From: Candidatus Moraniibacteriota bacterium
GTDB taxonomy: Bacteria > Patescibacteriota > Minisyncoccia > Moranbacterales > UBA2206
Length of the DNA: 42,787 nucleotides
NCBI GenBank assembly: GCA_003543115.1
Contig: DPJH01000006.1
Location: 1 to 42,787, forward strand
Direction of reading: 5' to 3'
In this document: positions 14,787 through 23,519 of the stretch, one piece after another
Numbering within the stretch: the stretch's first letter is position 1
Layout: every line of letters begins with the position of its first letter
Position numbers and translations under genes: made by a program
The notes under the pieces: model-generated
The model's input: only the letters and a program-made list of their open reading frames with translations
What the model was told of the DNA's origin: nothing
Database searches by the model: none

Positions 14787-16697
14787 TTATTGACCTGGCT
14801 GAAAAAATCTTTCTATAGCCTCATTTAACCGTCCATTCCTATTTCTGGTCGTCCTATAGTAGACCTGCAATAGAGTTCTGAAACCTTCCACATCCCACCC
14901 ATCACCAGCTGATAGTCTGCTTCTATTTAAGAAATCAGCCAGATCAAGAACGGCGGAATTTTCACCCGTAGTCATGCTATCGCCAAATTCTGCTTGAAGG
15001 TATCTGTTCCAGCCGGAAACCATGTCGTCAATACGCAGACGCTCTCTAGACTCGGCCTGGGTCGCATTGCCTCTGTGCGCTCCATCATTTGCCGTTGCGC
15101 CCGCCTCCGCAGCATTTCTTCTATTACGCACTTCCGTGTCTGCCATCACATCAGGATTTTCACCTCGCATCCTCGTTTCCACGTCCAGATCCAAAGGCCG
15201 GCCTTCTTTGATACGGATCAATTGCTCCCGATTGTCTCGATGAGGATTGGACCGCCTATCCATCTCAGCGATGGATGCATTAATTCTGGTTTTTCTTTCA
15301 GTCCACATATTTCTGTTTGCCTGAATCTGTTCATTCCCTTCTCTTATCATTTGATCGAAAAGTCTAATGGTGCTATCTATCCTGACTGCGCGGGTCGACA
15401 TCCCACTTAAAGCCAACGCCTCGGTTATTTGTGCTTTTTGTTCCTCCAATGTTCTTAGTCTTGCTAGCGTATCCCTATTGCCCATTTCAGCTCTAGCTAT
15501 TTCGATGTCCATCAAGTTCCGTTGGGATTGCAGATTAGCCAGCTCATTTTCCATCGGCCTCAATCTTTCATCATAAACTCCGACTAGCCGGTCAACAGCA
15601 CGATCTCTTCTGTTGGTATAGTTATTCATACGACCCTCCCTGCTTTCAAGCTCAGTCTGAATAATATCTCTATTGCGCAGCTCATTATTCCTGCGTTCTT
15701 CGATAGTTCTGATTTGCAATTGGATCGAAGCAGTGCCTGGCATGCCTTGTCTTTGTAGATTTTCGATGGTACCTCTCATTGCCGCAATAGATTGGTCGAG
15801 ATTATTGATCAATAAATTAGAGGCATCTAGTCTATTTTTTTGCGCAACAGCCCTTCTCTCATGATGACCAGCCCAAAAACCATTATAAGCAATGCTTATC
15901 CTATTCATCATTCTGCCAGTTATAGACATCTCTTGGGATTGATCATAAATCCTTAAAACCATTTCCCTTGCCCTGTCTCTCATCCTGGTAAAAATATTAG
16001 AGCACTCTCTGTTGAAAAATGCTGGCGGATGAGGACCCTCAGGATTGCGAGGCTGACGATTATCCGGCCTATTCCTATCAGAACCGCCCATTGCTGCCGC
16101 CTCTGGATCATCTACTAAATTATCCGGTTCATTATTCCTTCTATTACTTTCCGCTCTTCTTCTTTGTGATTCTCTCTCTAGCCTATCTGCTTCATCATTA
16201 ACATCACCTGCAACAGATCTTCTTCTCTGTGATTCCCTTTCCAATCTAGCTGCTTCATCATCTTCGTCCACAGGCGGGACATTTGGAGGCACATCAGGAG
16301 CTGCTTGAGCGCCACCCTGATTTGCATTTCTGTGATCCAATCCTCCGCTTGCTATGTGACGTGCCATACGCATTACTTCATCATCTTCATCTGCCAATGG
16401 AAAACTCGGTGCTACATTTGGAGCTGTTTGAACAGTGCCAAGATTTGCATTTCGGTGATTCAAGCCTCCGCTAGCAATATGACGCATCATTCGTGCTACC
16501 TCGTCATCTACCGGTGGAGTATTTAGATCTATATTGGAATTTAATTGAGTAGCGCCTCGATTTGCATTTCGATGATCTAATCCCCCGCTAGCAATATGTC
16601 GATCATAACGTGCTTCTTCATCCATATCCGTGTCAGCTTTCTTATTAACATTTCTATTTGCAGCTTCATTGTAAAATGCCCTTTCTTCGTCACGCAT
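14787..16697 (-). CDS. Repeat-bearing, Arg/Asn-rich coiled-coil protein (paralog of the next upstream gene)
   Basis: A 636-aa protein of unknown function. Residues 27-145 hold three tandem units of about 40 aa with the core RHIASGGLDHRNAN; two shorter units (DEADRLERESQRRR) follow to about 185, then an Asn/Arg/Pro-rich linker. Residues about 240-500 are long helices with the patterns YDERLRPMENELANLQSQRN and REQLIRIKEGRPLDLDVETR. These align with the N-terminal half of the 868-aa neighbour (YSERLRPMEAELAVLQSQKN; REEYIRVKENRLVDMRMEAR), so the two are paralogs. The C-terminal 100 residues form a short globular-looking domain. No signal peptide or membrane helix is seen. No function is known to me. 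Confidence 0.85.
   Translation of the reverse strand: MRDEERAFYNEAANRNVNKKADTDMDEEARYDRHIASGGLDHRNANRGATQLNSNIDLNTPPVDDEVARMMRHIASGGLNHRNANLGTVQTAPNVAPSFPLADEDDEVMRMARHIASGGLDHRNANQGGAQAAPDVPPNVPPVDEDDEAARLERESQRRRSVAGDVNDEADRLERESQRRRAESNRRNNEPDNLVDDPEAAAMGGSDRNRPDNRQPRNPEGPHPPAFFNRECSNIFTRMRDRAREMVLRIYDQSQEMSITGRMMNRISIAYNGFWAGHHERRAVAQKNRLDASNLLINNLDQSIAAMRGTIENLQRQGMPGTASIQLQIRTIEERRNNELRNRDIIQTELESREGRMNNYTNRRDRAVDRLVGVYDERLRPMENELANLQSQRNLMDIEIARAEMGNRDTLARLRTLEEQKAQITEALALSGMSTRAVRIDSTIRLFDQMIREGNEQIQANRNMWTERKTRINASIAEMDRRSNPHRDNREQLIRIKEGRPLDLDVETRMRGENPDVMADTEVRNRRNAAEAGATANDGAHRGNATQAESRERLRIDDMVSGWNRYLQAEFGDSMTTGENSAVLDLADFLNRSRLSAGDGWDVEGFRTLLQVYYRTTRNRNGRLNEAIERFFQPGQ
16310..16640 (-). 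repeat. Three in-frame tandem repeats of about 120 bp
   Basis: Each unit encodes RHIASGG(L)(D/N)HRNAN plus a variable acidic/proline spacer; the cores start at residues 33, 72 and 113, giving periods of 117 and 123 bp. The DNA cores are similar but not identical, so they are older duplications kept in frame. Confidence 0.85.
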
Positions 16698-16786
16698 ATT
16701 TTTATAAATAAAGATTTAGGATTAATTTTCCCCTATCGAAATTATATCACTAAAAAGCCAAAAAATAAAATTTCCATGCTGGCTCC

Positions 16787-19393
16787 CTATTTTGCCACTT
16801 TGCTATTTTCCTGATATTCAAGCAATGTTTCAATCAGAATTCGCTCGATTTCTTTGGGATTGCTCCTATCAGTAGAAGCGATCAGTCTTTTCTTATCCCT
16901 AAAAATTTCATCTATTTTCTTGTATTTTTTATTGGTTGCTAGCTGGGAGGCGATGTTTTTTATCATATCCCCTGAGCTTCTCACGCCCACTTTCTTGGCA
17001 ATTCTTCTTATTTCCCCCTCAGTCAAAGTTTTTTCATACATCAATTTCAATATCTCTTTGGCGCCTGCATCAATGGCTATTATTTTTTTAAGTTTTTCTT
17101 TTCCCTCAAAATCATCCTTGCCGGACAGCTTAGAAAATATTTCCTCCAAAGTCACTGTCAGTTTCACTTTAGGCTCTCCTTCTTTATCTCTCGGTTTCAT
17201 CCACATATGGCCGCGCATATTGAAGCCTTGAGATAATCCTCCCGGCAAAAATTCTTCATCCATCTTGCGTTTCGTGAATAAGACAAAACTGTCTTGCTCT
17301 GGCGACCAAACTAAATATCCGCCATAGCCTCTCCGAAAAACTGCCAATTGTTCCGAATGATTTGCTCCATCTATTCTATTGAAATATTTATCCTTACCCG
17401 CATTTTTTCTGGTATCAATGAATATCTTTCCGAAACGATCTTCGCCTGTATCCACCACAAAATCATTCTTCCTTATATTTTCTGGCGTCCTTTCCTGGTC
17501 ATTTTTGACTTTCTCCAATCTATCCAATTCCATTTCCCCTTTTTTCATTTTATTTTCCATTTGATTTGATAAATCAAAAAGGGATTCCTCGCTTTTACTA
17601 GCCAGATTATAATATTGATGGCTTTTTAAATAATCCTCAGGAAGGTCTGCCATCGGATCTGCGCCGTTTTTGAAAAGCTCCAAGACATCGTCTGGTTTCA
17701 TACGATAGGCCAAGCCGTATAAATTTTTGGAATAGTTTTGATAGACCCGCTCCATTTCTTCCGGAGAGAAACGCATATTATCGCATACGGTTGTGAATTC
17801 AATGAACTTATCCAGATATTCCTCTCTTTGCATAAGTCCCATTTCCACAAGCATTTCATAGACAAATCTGGATGCAGAAGTGGTGCGATCAGACTTTTTG
17901 CCATGATGATCAATCACAATGAGTTTTCCCCCCTCTTCCGCCACCACTCCATGCTCGTCCCCAAAATCCATAGCCAGTCCGCTTTTAATCATTTCTCTCA
18001 TTTTTTTCTGCGGAGCAGTTTTGTATTGGCTAGTATCAATCCCAGCCAATTCCAAGAGACCCAAACAAGTCCTGGCATCCTGATCCGGATTTTCATGCAC
18101 TGCCAATTCTGTCCACAATTTTCGCGTCAACTCTAAGAATTTTCTATCCCCCTCTTCCACACTATCCGCATTCAAATCTTCCAGCATCAAATCCGGCGAT
18201 TCTATTAATTTATAGATAGTGTGCCAAGCGGCGGCGCGCGCCGGTCCATCCACACTTTCACCAGATACAGTCTTTTCATTTTCTTTTTGTTTTTTTAGCT
18301 CCACCAGAGCCGTTAAAAAATTTTTCCATTTCTCTTTTTTCTCGTTTTCCCTATCATCCTGCATTACCATTTCTTCATTCTCAATCGTCTCTGTGAGCTC
18401 CGATGTCTCCCCTCTCTCTGCTTGACTGAGTTTAATTTCCTCCACTTCCAAAACTTTCAGATCTTCCTCTTTGCGGATTTCTCTTGTATGTGAAATTACA
18501 TCTTCACTTATATTAGAATTTATCCCTCTATTCCGCGCCTCCATCCTCATATCCACCAATCTATTTTCTTTCACTCGAATATATTCTTCCCGCTTGTTCC
18601 GATAGGGGCTGGATTTTTCATTAGCTTCGGCAATTTTTCTATCAATTTCAGATTTTCTTTGAGCAAAATCATCTTTCTCTTCTTGAATCATCGCGTATTC
18701 TTTTTTTATCAAATCATCCAAGGCTCTGACTGCTTCATTTTTCCTAATTTCACTATTGGACATGCCGCTTTCTTCAAAAGCTCTTTCTATTTGTATTTTT
18801 TTACTTTCTAGATCATGGATTCTCCCCAATAAGGCTTCTTGGTGTTTCAGTTCTGCTGCCAGAGCTTTGTCGTTTATTCTATTTTTTTGTGATTGAAGAA
18901 CGGCCAGCTCCGCTTCCATGGGCCTAAGTCTTTCGCTATAGTGGCCTATAAACTTATTGACGATCCTATCCCGGCTATTCAAATAAAGTTTTCTTTTGTT
19001 ATCTCGAGCTTCAAATTTAGATTGGATCTTATCTTTTTTGTTTAATAAATTTCTTATCTGTTGATCTTTTTCTTTCAATCCCAGCCTGAACGACTCTATG
19101 CCAGACATATTTTCTCTTTGAAAAAATTCAATATTTTTCGCTATTTCTGTTTTTGCCCGTTCCAATGCAGCTATTTCCAAATCAAGCTTGTCTAAATCCT
19201 TTTTTAGTCCGAGGGCTTTTTTTTCATGCCTATTCATCCAAAACTTATTATAAACCAGCCTCAGGCTCCCCATCATCCTTTCAGCTAGGGGCATTTCACG
19301 CATCCCTTCATAGAGGCGACGGGGATCCATTTTTTCAGTTATCGGCGAGGCGAAGCTCTCAGAAGCGGCAAAAGACTTATTTAATAGCGCCAT
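16787..19393 (-). CDS. Large coiled-coil protein with a DHH-phosphoesterase-like region
   Basis: An 868-aa protein. Residues 1-60 are a helical start (MGSLRLVYNKFWMNRHEKK), shared with the 636-aa paralog. Residues about 60-340 are coiled coil, and 340-470 a Glu-rich linker plus helical domain. From about 470 a DHH-type region appears: MDFGDEHGVV, then VIDHHGKK with D495-H496-H497, then TTSASRFVYEMLVEMG and FIEFTTVCDNMRF. This follows the order of motifs in DHH phosphoesterases (DHH, TSxS...YEML, D-x-M/G-x-F). A later GFNMRGHMWMKP segment could be a diverged DHHA1-like GGGH loop. Metal-dependent hydrolase activity is inferred and not proven. It has its own start and is followed by its paralog 90 bp downstream. 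Confidence 0.85.
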   Translation of the reverse strand: MALLNKSFAASESFASPITEKMDPRRLYEGMREMPLAERMMGSLRLVYNKFWMNRHEKKALGLKKDLDKLDLEIAALERAKTEIAKNIEFFQRENMSGIESFRLGLKEKDQQIRNLLNKKDKIQSKFEARDNKRKLYLNSRDRIVNKFIGHYSERLRPMEAELAVLQSQKNRINDKALAAELKHQEALLGRIHDLESKKIQIERAFEESGMSNSEIRKNEAVRALDDLIKKEYAMIQEEKDDFAQRKSEIDRKIAEANEKSSPYRNKREEYIRVKENRLVDMRMEARNRGINSNISEDVISHTREIRKEEDLKVLEVEEIKLSQAERGETSELTETIENEEMVMQDDRENEKKEKWKNFLTALVELKKQKENEKTVSGESVDGPARAAAWHTIYKLIESPDLMLEDLNADSVEEGDRKFLELTRKLWTELAVHENPDQDARTCLGLLELAGIDTSQYKTAPQKKMREMIKSGLAMDFGDEHGVVAEEGGKLIVIDHHGKKSDRTTSASRFVYEMLVEMGLMQREEYLDKFIEFTTVCDNMRFSPEEMERVYQNYSKNLYGLAYRMKPDDVLELFKNGADPMADLPEDYLKSHQYYNLASKSEESLFDLSNQMENKMKKGEMELDRLEKVKNDQERTPENIRKNDFVVDTGEDRFGKIFIDTRKNAGKDKYFNRIDGANHSEQLAVFRRGYGGYLVWSPEQDSFVLFTKRKMDEEFLPGGLSQGFNMRGHMWMKPRDKEGEPKVKLTVTLEEIFSKLSGKDDFEGKEKLKKIIAIDAGAKEILKLMYEKTLTEGEIRRIAKKVGVRSSGDMIKNIASQLATNKKYKKIDEIFRDKKRLIASTDRSNPKEIERILIETLLEYQENSKVAK

Positions 19394-19540
19394 ATTATTT
19401 CAGACAAAGGTTAATTTTCTTCATTCTGATTATATCACGAAAAAATGGAAAACACATAAAAATAAAGTGTTTCCTTATTATTCAAAAAACAAAAAAGAAT
19501 CTTTTTCAGACTCTTTTTATATTCATGTTTCTAAAAAATT

Positions 19541-20230
19541 CTACCATTCCTTTGCTTCAAGTCCAGCCGCTGCCGCATTCCTCTGTGCTTCTTGTTTGGA
19601 AAATCCTTCTCCTTTCGATACTAACTCATGTCCCAGATATAGTCCTACCACGAATTTTCTGGCATGGTCCGGGCCGCTTTCTTCGATGACCTTATATGAA
19701 GGTGTGATTCCGACCTTGTCCTGCGCCTCTTCTTGAAAACGACTCTTGGGATCCATATAACTCTTATTCTCTATAATCTCCGGAAGTTCCACTATGACAT
19801 TTTTCATGATAAAATCCTTAGCCGCCTTGTAGCCACTCTCTTTTTGGTCCAAATATATCGCTCCTGTTATAGCTTCGAAAGCATTGGCTAACAAATATTG
19901 TCGAGCCTTGCCTGTGTCTTTGGTTTCGCCCCGGCTCATCATTAAAAACTCTTCTACGCCAAGTTTCCCGGAAATTTTAGCCAACATTTCGCCATTGACA
20001 AGAGCTGCCCGCCAATTGGTAAGTTCCCCTTCAGGATTGGGATAATTCTCATACAAAAATTCTGTCACCACCAATTCCAAGACTGCATCGCCCAAAAATT
20101 CCAGTCTCTCATTGTGATCCAGCTTATAATCCCTATGCTCGTTCAAATATGACCTGTGAGTGACAGCTTGCTGCAAGATATCGATATTATTAAATTTTAT
20201 TCCGATTTTCTCGGCTAGTTTTTCTACCAC
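19541..20230 (-). CDS. rnc: Ribonuclease III
   Basis: A 229-aa double-strand-specific RNase for rRNA and mRNA processing. The RNase III signature NERLEFLGDAVLELVVTEFL and the second acidic site ANAFEAITGAIYLD are intact. A C-terminal dsRNA-binding domain (SRFQEEAQDK, PSYKVIEESGPDHARKF, GEGFSKQEAQRNAAAAGL) completes the standard layout. The start is GTG at 20230. No clear Shine-Dalgarno precedes it because a repeat-like AT-rich stretch abuts the start. Confidence 0.97.
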   Translation of the reverse strand: MVEKLAEKIGIKFNNIDILQQAVTHRSYLNEHRDYKLDHNERLEFLGDAVLELVVTEFLYENYPNPEGELTNWRAALVNGEMLAKISGKLGVEEFLMMSRGETKDTGKARQYLLANAFEAITGAIYLDQKESGYKAAKDFIMKNVIVELPEIIENKSYMDPKSRFQEEAQDKVGITPSYKVIEESGPDHARKFVVGLYLGHELVSKGEGFSKQEAQRNAAAAGLEAKEW

Positions 20231-20355
20231 AAGATTTGGAAATTACAAATAAAAAATTCCAAATTCCAAATAAATTTCAATTTCCAAAATTCAAAAATTT
20301 AACATATTTTGGATTCTGTATTTATTTGTCATTTGTGATTTTAAATTTGGAATTT
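20231..20355. repeat. CCAAAT-type dispersed repeat in the nusB-rnc gap
   Basis: The gap is filled with variants of AAATTCCAAATTCC and its complement (ATTTGTCATTTGTGATTTT, AAATTTGGAATTT), forming a long imperfect inverted repeat. Related sequence occurs upstream of dnaE at 23690-23750. Confidence 0.6.
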
Positions 20356-20381
20356 AAAAAAGATTTATTAAGCTAAGCAAG

Positions 20382-20879
20382 TTATGCTTCTGTTTTCTCG
20401 TCATTCTTTTCATTCTCTTCCGGCTTATTATGTTTCTTAGACTGATCATCTTTCATCGGCTCTCCAAGCTCCCGATAGATTGTTCCCAAAACACCATTTA
20501 CAAATCTTCCTGAAGATTCGCCGCCAAAAGACTTGGCTAATTCTATAGCTTCGTTTATTGCTACCTTTGGAGGAACATCTTCATAATTTCCAAAAATAAG
20601 CTCATAAATGCCCAGCCGCAAAATATTTCTATCCACTACCGTCACCTGATCAAGCGGCCATTCAGGAGCGCATTTTTCAATCAGCGGATCGATTTTTTCC
20701 CGATTGGCAATAACCTGGCTAGCCAAATGATATACAAAAGCGTCATCCTCTATTCCAGGTGCAAATTCTTTTATATTTTTTCTCACAATCTCTTCTAAAT
20801 TTTCATCTTTCTTGCCCTTAAAGTCCCATTCATAAAGAGACTGCATCGCTACTGATCTGGCTAAATGTCTATTTGCCAT
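20382..20879 (-). CDS. nusB: Transcription antitermination factor NusB
   Basis: A 165-aa protein of the rRNA antitermination complex. N-terminal RHLARSVAMQSLYEWDF is the NusB start motif. Further blocks are PEWPLDQVTVVDRNILRLGIYEL, PPKVAINEAIELAKSFGGESS and GRFVNGVLGTIYREL. The last 25 residues are a charged Lys/Glu/Asn tail not needed for the fold. It lies upstream of rnc on the same strand; rpmF is about 105 bp further upstream. Confidence 0.96.
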   Translation of the reverse strand: MANRHLARSVAMQSLYEWDFKGKKDENLEEIVRKNIKEFAPGIEDDAFVYHLASQVIANREKIDPLIEKCAPEWPLDQVTVVDRNILRLGIYELIFGNYEDVPPKVAINEAIELAKSFGGESSGRFVNGVLGTIYRELGEPMKDDQSKKHNKPEENEKNDEKTEA

Positions 20880-20984
20880 ATACTAATTTTTTTATTCAAA
20901 TTATATTACGAATTATTTTGTCCGAATGCTTTTTGATTGTATTCATATCTGAAATCCGGATTTAATCGGTATTACAATTTGTAT

Positions 20985-21191
20985 CTATTTTTTAGCGGTT
21001 TTTTTATTGATTTTCTTCATTGTATCTACAACCTCTTTGCCCTTGTAAAATCCGCATTTAGGACAAGCTATATGCGCTTTGATTTTAGCTCCGCATTTTG
21101 TGCAAACAACAAGATTTTTTGGAGAAAGTTTCAGTTCAGCTCTCGCCCTGTCCCGTCTACCTTTGGTGTGTCTCTGCTTTTGTGTTGACAT
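20985..21191 (-). CDS. rpmF: 50S ribosomal protein L32
   Basis: A 68-aa zinc-binding ribosomal protein. The basic N-terminus QKQRHTKGRRDRARAE is followed by LVVCTKCGAKIKAHIACPKCG, with the four-cysteine zinc site (CxxC and CxxC) complete, and a lysine-rich tail. Size and order are typical. Confidence 0.96.
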   Translation of the reverse strand: MSTQKQRHTKGRRDRARAELKLSPKNLVVCTKCGAKIKAHIACPKCGFYKGKEVVDTMKKINKKTAKK

Positions 21192-21248
21192 AAATTTGCT
21201 ATTATATTCTAATTAGGTTTTTATTAACTACTCATTAATTTATCATTA

Positions 21249-21947
21249 TTATCTCTTTTTGGCAAGAGTAGGCATAGGTTCAAAGCTCTGTCTGTGTATT
21301 TCACATGGGCCTGATTGGGTCAAGGCTTCCATGTGAAATTTCGTTCCATAACCTTTGTGCTTATCAAATCCATATTGAGGATATTTTTCATGCATCTGCA
21401 GCATTATTCTATCCCGAGTTACTTTAGCTATGATAGAAGCCGCTGAAATAGATTTGGAAATTCTGTCACCTCCGATAATAGCTTTCTGATATAAAGACAG
21501 GTTCGGAATTTTCTTGTTTCCATCGACTAGTATTATGTATTTAGTATCTTGTATTCTGAATGCTTTTTTTCCTTTTTCCGATAAGTCTTGATTAATTTTC
21601 AAATATAAATCAGAAAGAGATTTTTTCATCGCCAAAAAACTTGCCTCCAAAACATTGATTTCGTCTATGGTTCTGTTATCGCACGAACCTATGCCGACAT
21701 AAAAATTTTCCAAAATAAATTCATAAGCTCTGTCTCTTTGTTTGGGAGAAAGTTTTTTTGAATCCCTCACCAATTCCCAGTTCTTATCAACAGAAATTTC
21801 CCAATCCTTATTCTTAGCTATGGCTGCGGCAGCCACAACCGGACCTGCCAAAGGACCTCGTCCCGCTTCATCCGTTCCGATGATAAATTCATAGCCTTCC
21901 TGTGAAAGCTTTTTTTCCAAATCAAACGTTGCAATAATTTTTACCAT
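21249..21947 (-). CDS. rnhB: Ribonuclease HII
   Basis: A 232-aa enzyme that removes ribonucleotides and RNA from RNA-DNA hybrids. The N-terminal acidic pair is in IGTDEAGRGPLAGPVVAAA; DSKKLSPKQRD, ILVDGNK and the later SISAASIIAKVTRDR motif are present, as is GYGTKFHMEAL. About 30 residues between the first and second blocks look slightly extended compared with short bacterial homologs, but no key residue is missing. Confidence 0.96.
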   Translation of the reverse strand: MVKIIATFDLEKKLSQEGYEFIIGTDEAGRGPLAGPVVAAAAIAKNKDWEISVDKNWELVRDSKKLSPKQRDRAYEFILENFYVGIGSCDNRTIDEINVLEASFLAMKKSLSDLYLKINQDLSEKGKKAFRIQDTKYIILVDGNKKIPNLSLYQKAIIGGDRISKSISAASIIAKVTRDRIMLQMHEKYPQYGFDKHKGYGTKFHMEALTQSGPCEIHRQSFEPMPTLAKKR

Positions 21948-21977
21948 AATATAAGATTATGAATTTATTTAAAAAAT

Positions 21978-22703
21978 TTAATAAAAATTAGGCATCATGC
22001 TTGTGCTTGGGCGCCCTGCTTTCTTCCAAGCCGTAAAAGTGTTGAATTTCAGGCAGTCTATGGTTAAGATTTTTTCATATGCCGTACTGTTATTCTTAAA
22101 ACAACGGGAATAATATACCATAAACTCCGGTTTTTTCGACCATGCTACAGCTGATGCCATTTCAAACAAATCAGAAACAACCCTATCGACATTATCATCA
22201 TAATCAGAAAATACGCCGACTTCGAAAATCATACGTACATTCCCCCTGCCGTCATTCACAAGGATATCCGCTTCAATATAGCGCTTACTTTCCTCACCTC
22301 CCACCTTCACATATCGCCCAAATTCTATAAGATGTAACGGGTATTTATATTTCTCGATAAGAGCAATATACAATTGCGCCTTTACTAATCCTTCTTCCTT
22401 AAATCTCGAATTTTGGTCTTGGTCTGACAGATATACTATTCTTGATTCGTCGCGAATAATAAAAACCTTTGGCAAAATCTCATTTCTTTGAGCTGCATAT
22501 GTATCATGATTTTTATCAGCCACTAGAAAGCCTTTTCCTTTGCTAGCAATCAAAGCTTCAAATTCTTCCACTGAAACTATCACCATTTTGGGCTTGCCTC
22601 TTTCGGTTAGCGTATAATGCGTGTTAGGCTTTTGAACTTCTTCAGCTATGCTAAAGATTTTTTTTCTGGCTTCGGTAATGGGAATAATATTTTTATTTTT
22701 CAT
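21978..22703 (-). CDS. Phd/YefM antitoxin-like domain fused to an HsdR_N-like domain
   Basis: A 241-aa fusion. Residues 1-60 are a Phd/YefM-type DNA-binding domain (IPITEARKKIFSIAEEV, HYTLTERGKPKMVIVSVEEF). Residues about 75-241 resemble the N-terminal nuclease-fold domain of type I restriction HsdR (KAQLYIALIEKYKYPLHLIE, then YIEADILVNDGRGNVRMIFEVG). In PD-(D/E)XK order the Asp is in EADIL and the Glu in FEVG, but the expected Lys two residues after Glu is Gly. Nuclease activity is therefore doubtful. No toxin gene is adjacent, and the start is preceded by a perfect inverted repeat over the promoter, implying autoregulation. Function unknown. Confidence 0.8.
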   Translation of the reverse strand: MKNKNIIPITEARKKIFSIAEEVQKPNTHYTLTERGKPKMVIVSVEEFEALIASKGKGFLVADKNHDTYAAQRNEILPKVFIIRDESRIVYLSDQDQNSRFKEEGLVKAQLYIALIEKYKYPLHLIEFGRYVKVGGEESKRYIEADILVNDGRGNVRMIFEVGVFSDYDDNVDRVVSDLFEMASAVAWSKKPEFMVYYSRCFKNNSTAYEKILTIDCLKFNTFTAWKKAGRPSTSMMPNFY

Positions 22704-22720
22704 CTTGCTTTTGTTTAATG

Positions 22721-22750
22721 ATTATATGTACATTATAGCGTACATATAAT
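22721..22750 (-). promoter_or_regulatory. Perfect inverted-repeat operator of the Phd-fusion gene
   Basis: ATTATATGTAC (22721-22731), an 8-bp spacer, and GTACATATAAT (22740-22750) form an 11-bp perfect inverted repeat. The spacer holds the -10 element, so a bound Phd-type dimer would block RNA polymerase. Confidence 0.8.
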
Positions 22751-22760
22751 TTTAGAGCAA
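22732..22760 (-). promoter_or_regulatory. Promoter of the Phd-fusion gene
   Basis: Minus strand: TTGCTC (22760-22755), 17-bp spacer, perfect TATAAT (22737-22732). The -35 lies inside the last codons of radC; the -10 lies inside the operator. Confidence 0.75.
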
Positions 22761-23414
22761 GCCTTCGCATTTCAAGCTTAAAAAGGAATTTTCCGCCACA
22801 ATAACATGATCCACTATTTCAATCCCCAAAATTTTTCCAGCCTCCATGAGTCTTTTTGTCACTTCAATATCGTCATCCGAAGGCTTCGCATCTCCCGAGG
22901 GATGGTTATGGGCAATGAGAATTTGAGCTGCAGTGTGGCAGATAGCCGGCTCAAAAACTTCGCGCGGATGGACCAGGCTGGCATTCAAAGTTCCTATCGA
23001 AATGATCTCTCGTTTGATTTTTTGATTGCGCACGTCCAAATAGAAAACGATGAAATGCTCTTTTTTGTTGTCGCGAATATCTTTAAGATTTTCCCAAACA
23101 TCGCGCGGAGACAAGATAAGCTCCACTTTTTTATCCTTTAAAAGGCGTCTGCCCAACTCCATACAAGCGATTATTTCCCCGGCTTTGACCGAACCCAATC
23201 CAAAAGTTTTTTTCAATTCTGGAAAACCGGCTTCAATCAATCTGTCTTGAGGAAATTTTCTCAGAATCTTTTTGGACAATTCAACCGCATTCAGACCTTT
23301 GGCTCCCGTGCGCAAAAGAATAGCCAGAAGCTCGGCGTCAGACAACCTGTTGGGACCATATTTTTCCAATTTTTCCCTCGGCCGGTCAATTTTATGCAAG
23401 TCTTTTATTTTCAT
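22752..23414 (-). CDS. radC: RadC/MPN(JAB)-domain protein
   Basis: A 220-aa protein. The N-terminal part includes PREKLEKYGPNRLSDAELLAILLRTG and a helix-hairpin-helix (FGLGSVKAGEIIACMELGRR). The C-terminal JAMM-type domain has HFIVFYLDVRNQKI, FEPAICHTAAQILIAHNHPSGDAKPSDDD with all metal-site residues, and HVIVAEN. The family role is unclear despite the historical DNA-repair name. It is the first minus-strand gene left of the divergent dnaE region. Confidence 0.95.
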   Translation of the reverse strand: MKIKDLHKIDRPREKLEKYGPNRLSDAELLAILLRTGAKGLNAVELSKKILRKFPQDRLIEAGFPELKKTFGLGSVKAGEIIACMELGRRLLKDKKVELILSPRDVWENLKDIRDNKKEHFIVFYLDVRNQKIKREIISIGTLNASLVHPREVFEPAICHTAAQILIAHNHPSGDAKPSDDDIEVTKRLMEAGKILGIEIVDHVIVAENSFLSLKCEGLL

Positions 23415-23484
23415 ATTTTCATCCTACTGCAAAATCAACAATAATTCAAATTTTTAGAAAAAATAACCGTTGCAATTTGCTAAA

Positions 23485-23513
23485 TTGCCACTCATTATAA
23501 CATATGATATACT
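23485..23513 (+). promoter_or_regulatory. Promoter in the radC-dnaE divergent region
   Basis: TTGCCA (23485-23490), 17-bp spacer, TATACT (23508-23513). Transcription would start near 23520, some 260 nt before dnaE. Confidence 0.65.
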
Positions 23514-23519
23514 TTGATA

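Noticed and set aside
16310..16640. Possible CRISPR-like array because of regular repeats
   Set aside because: Units are in frame, diverged at DNA level, about 120 bp long and encode a conserved protein motif.
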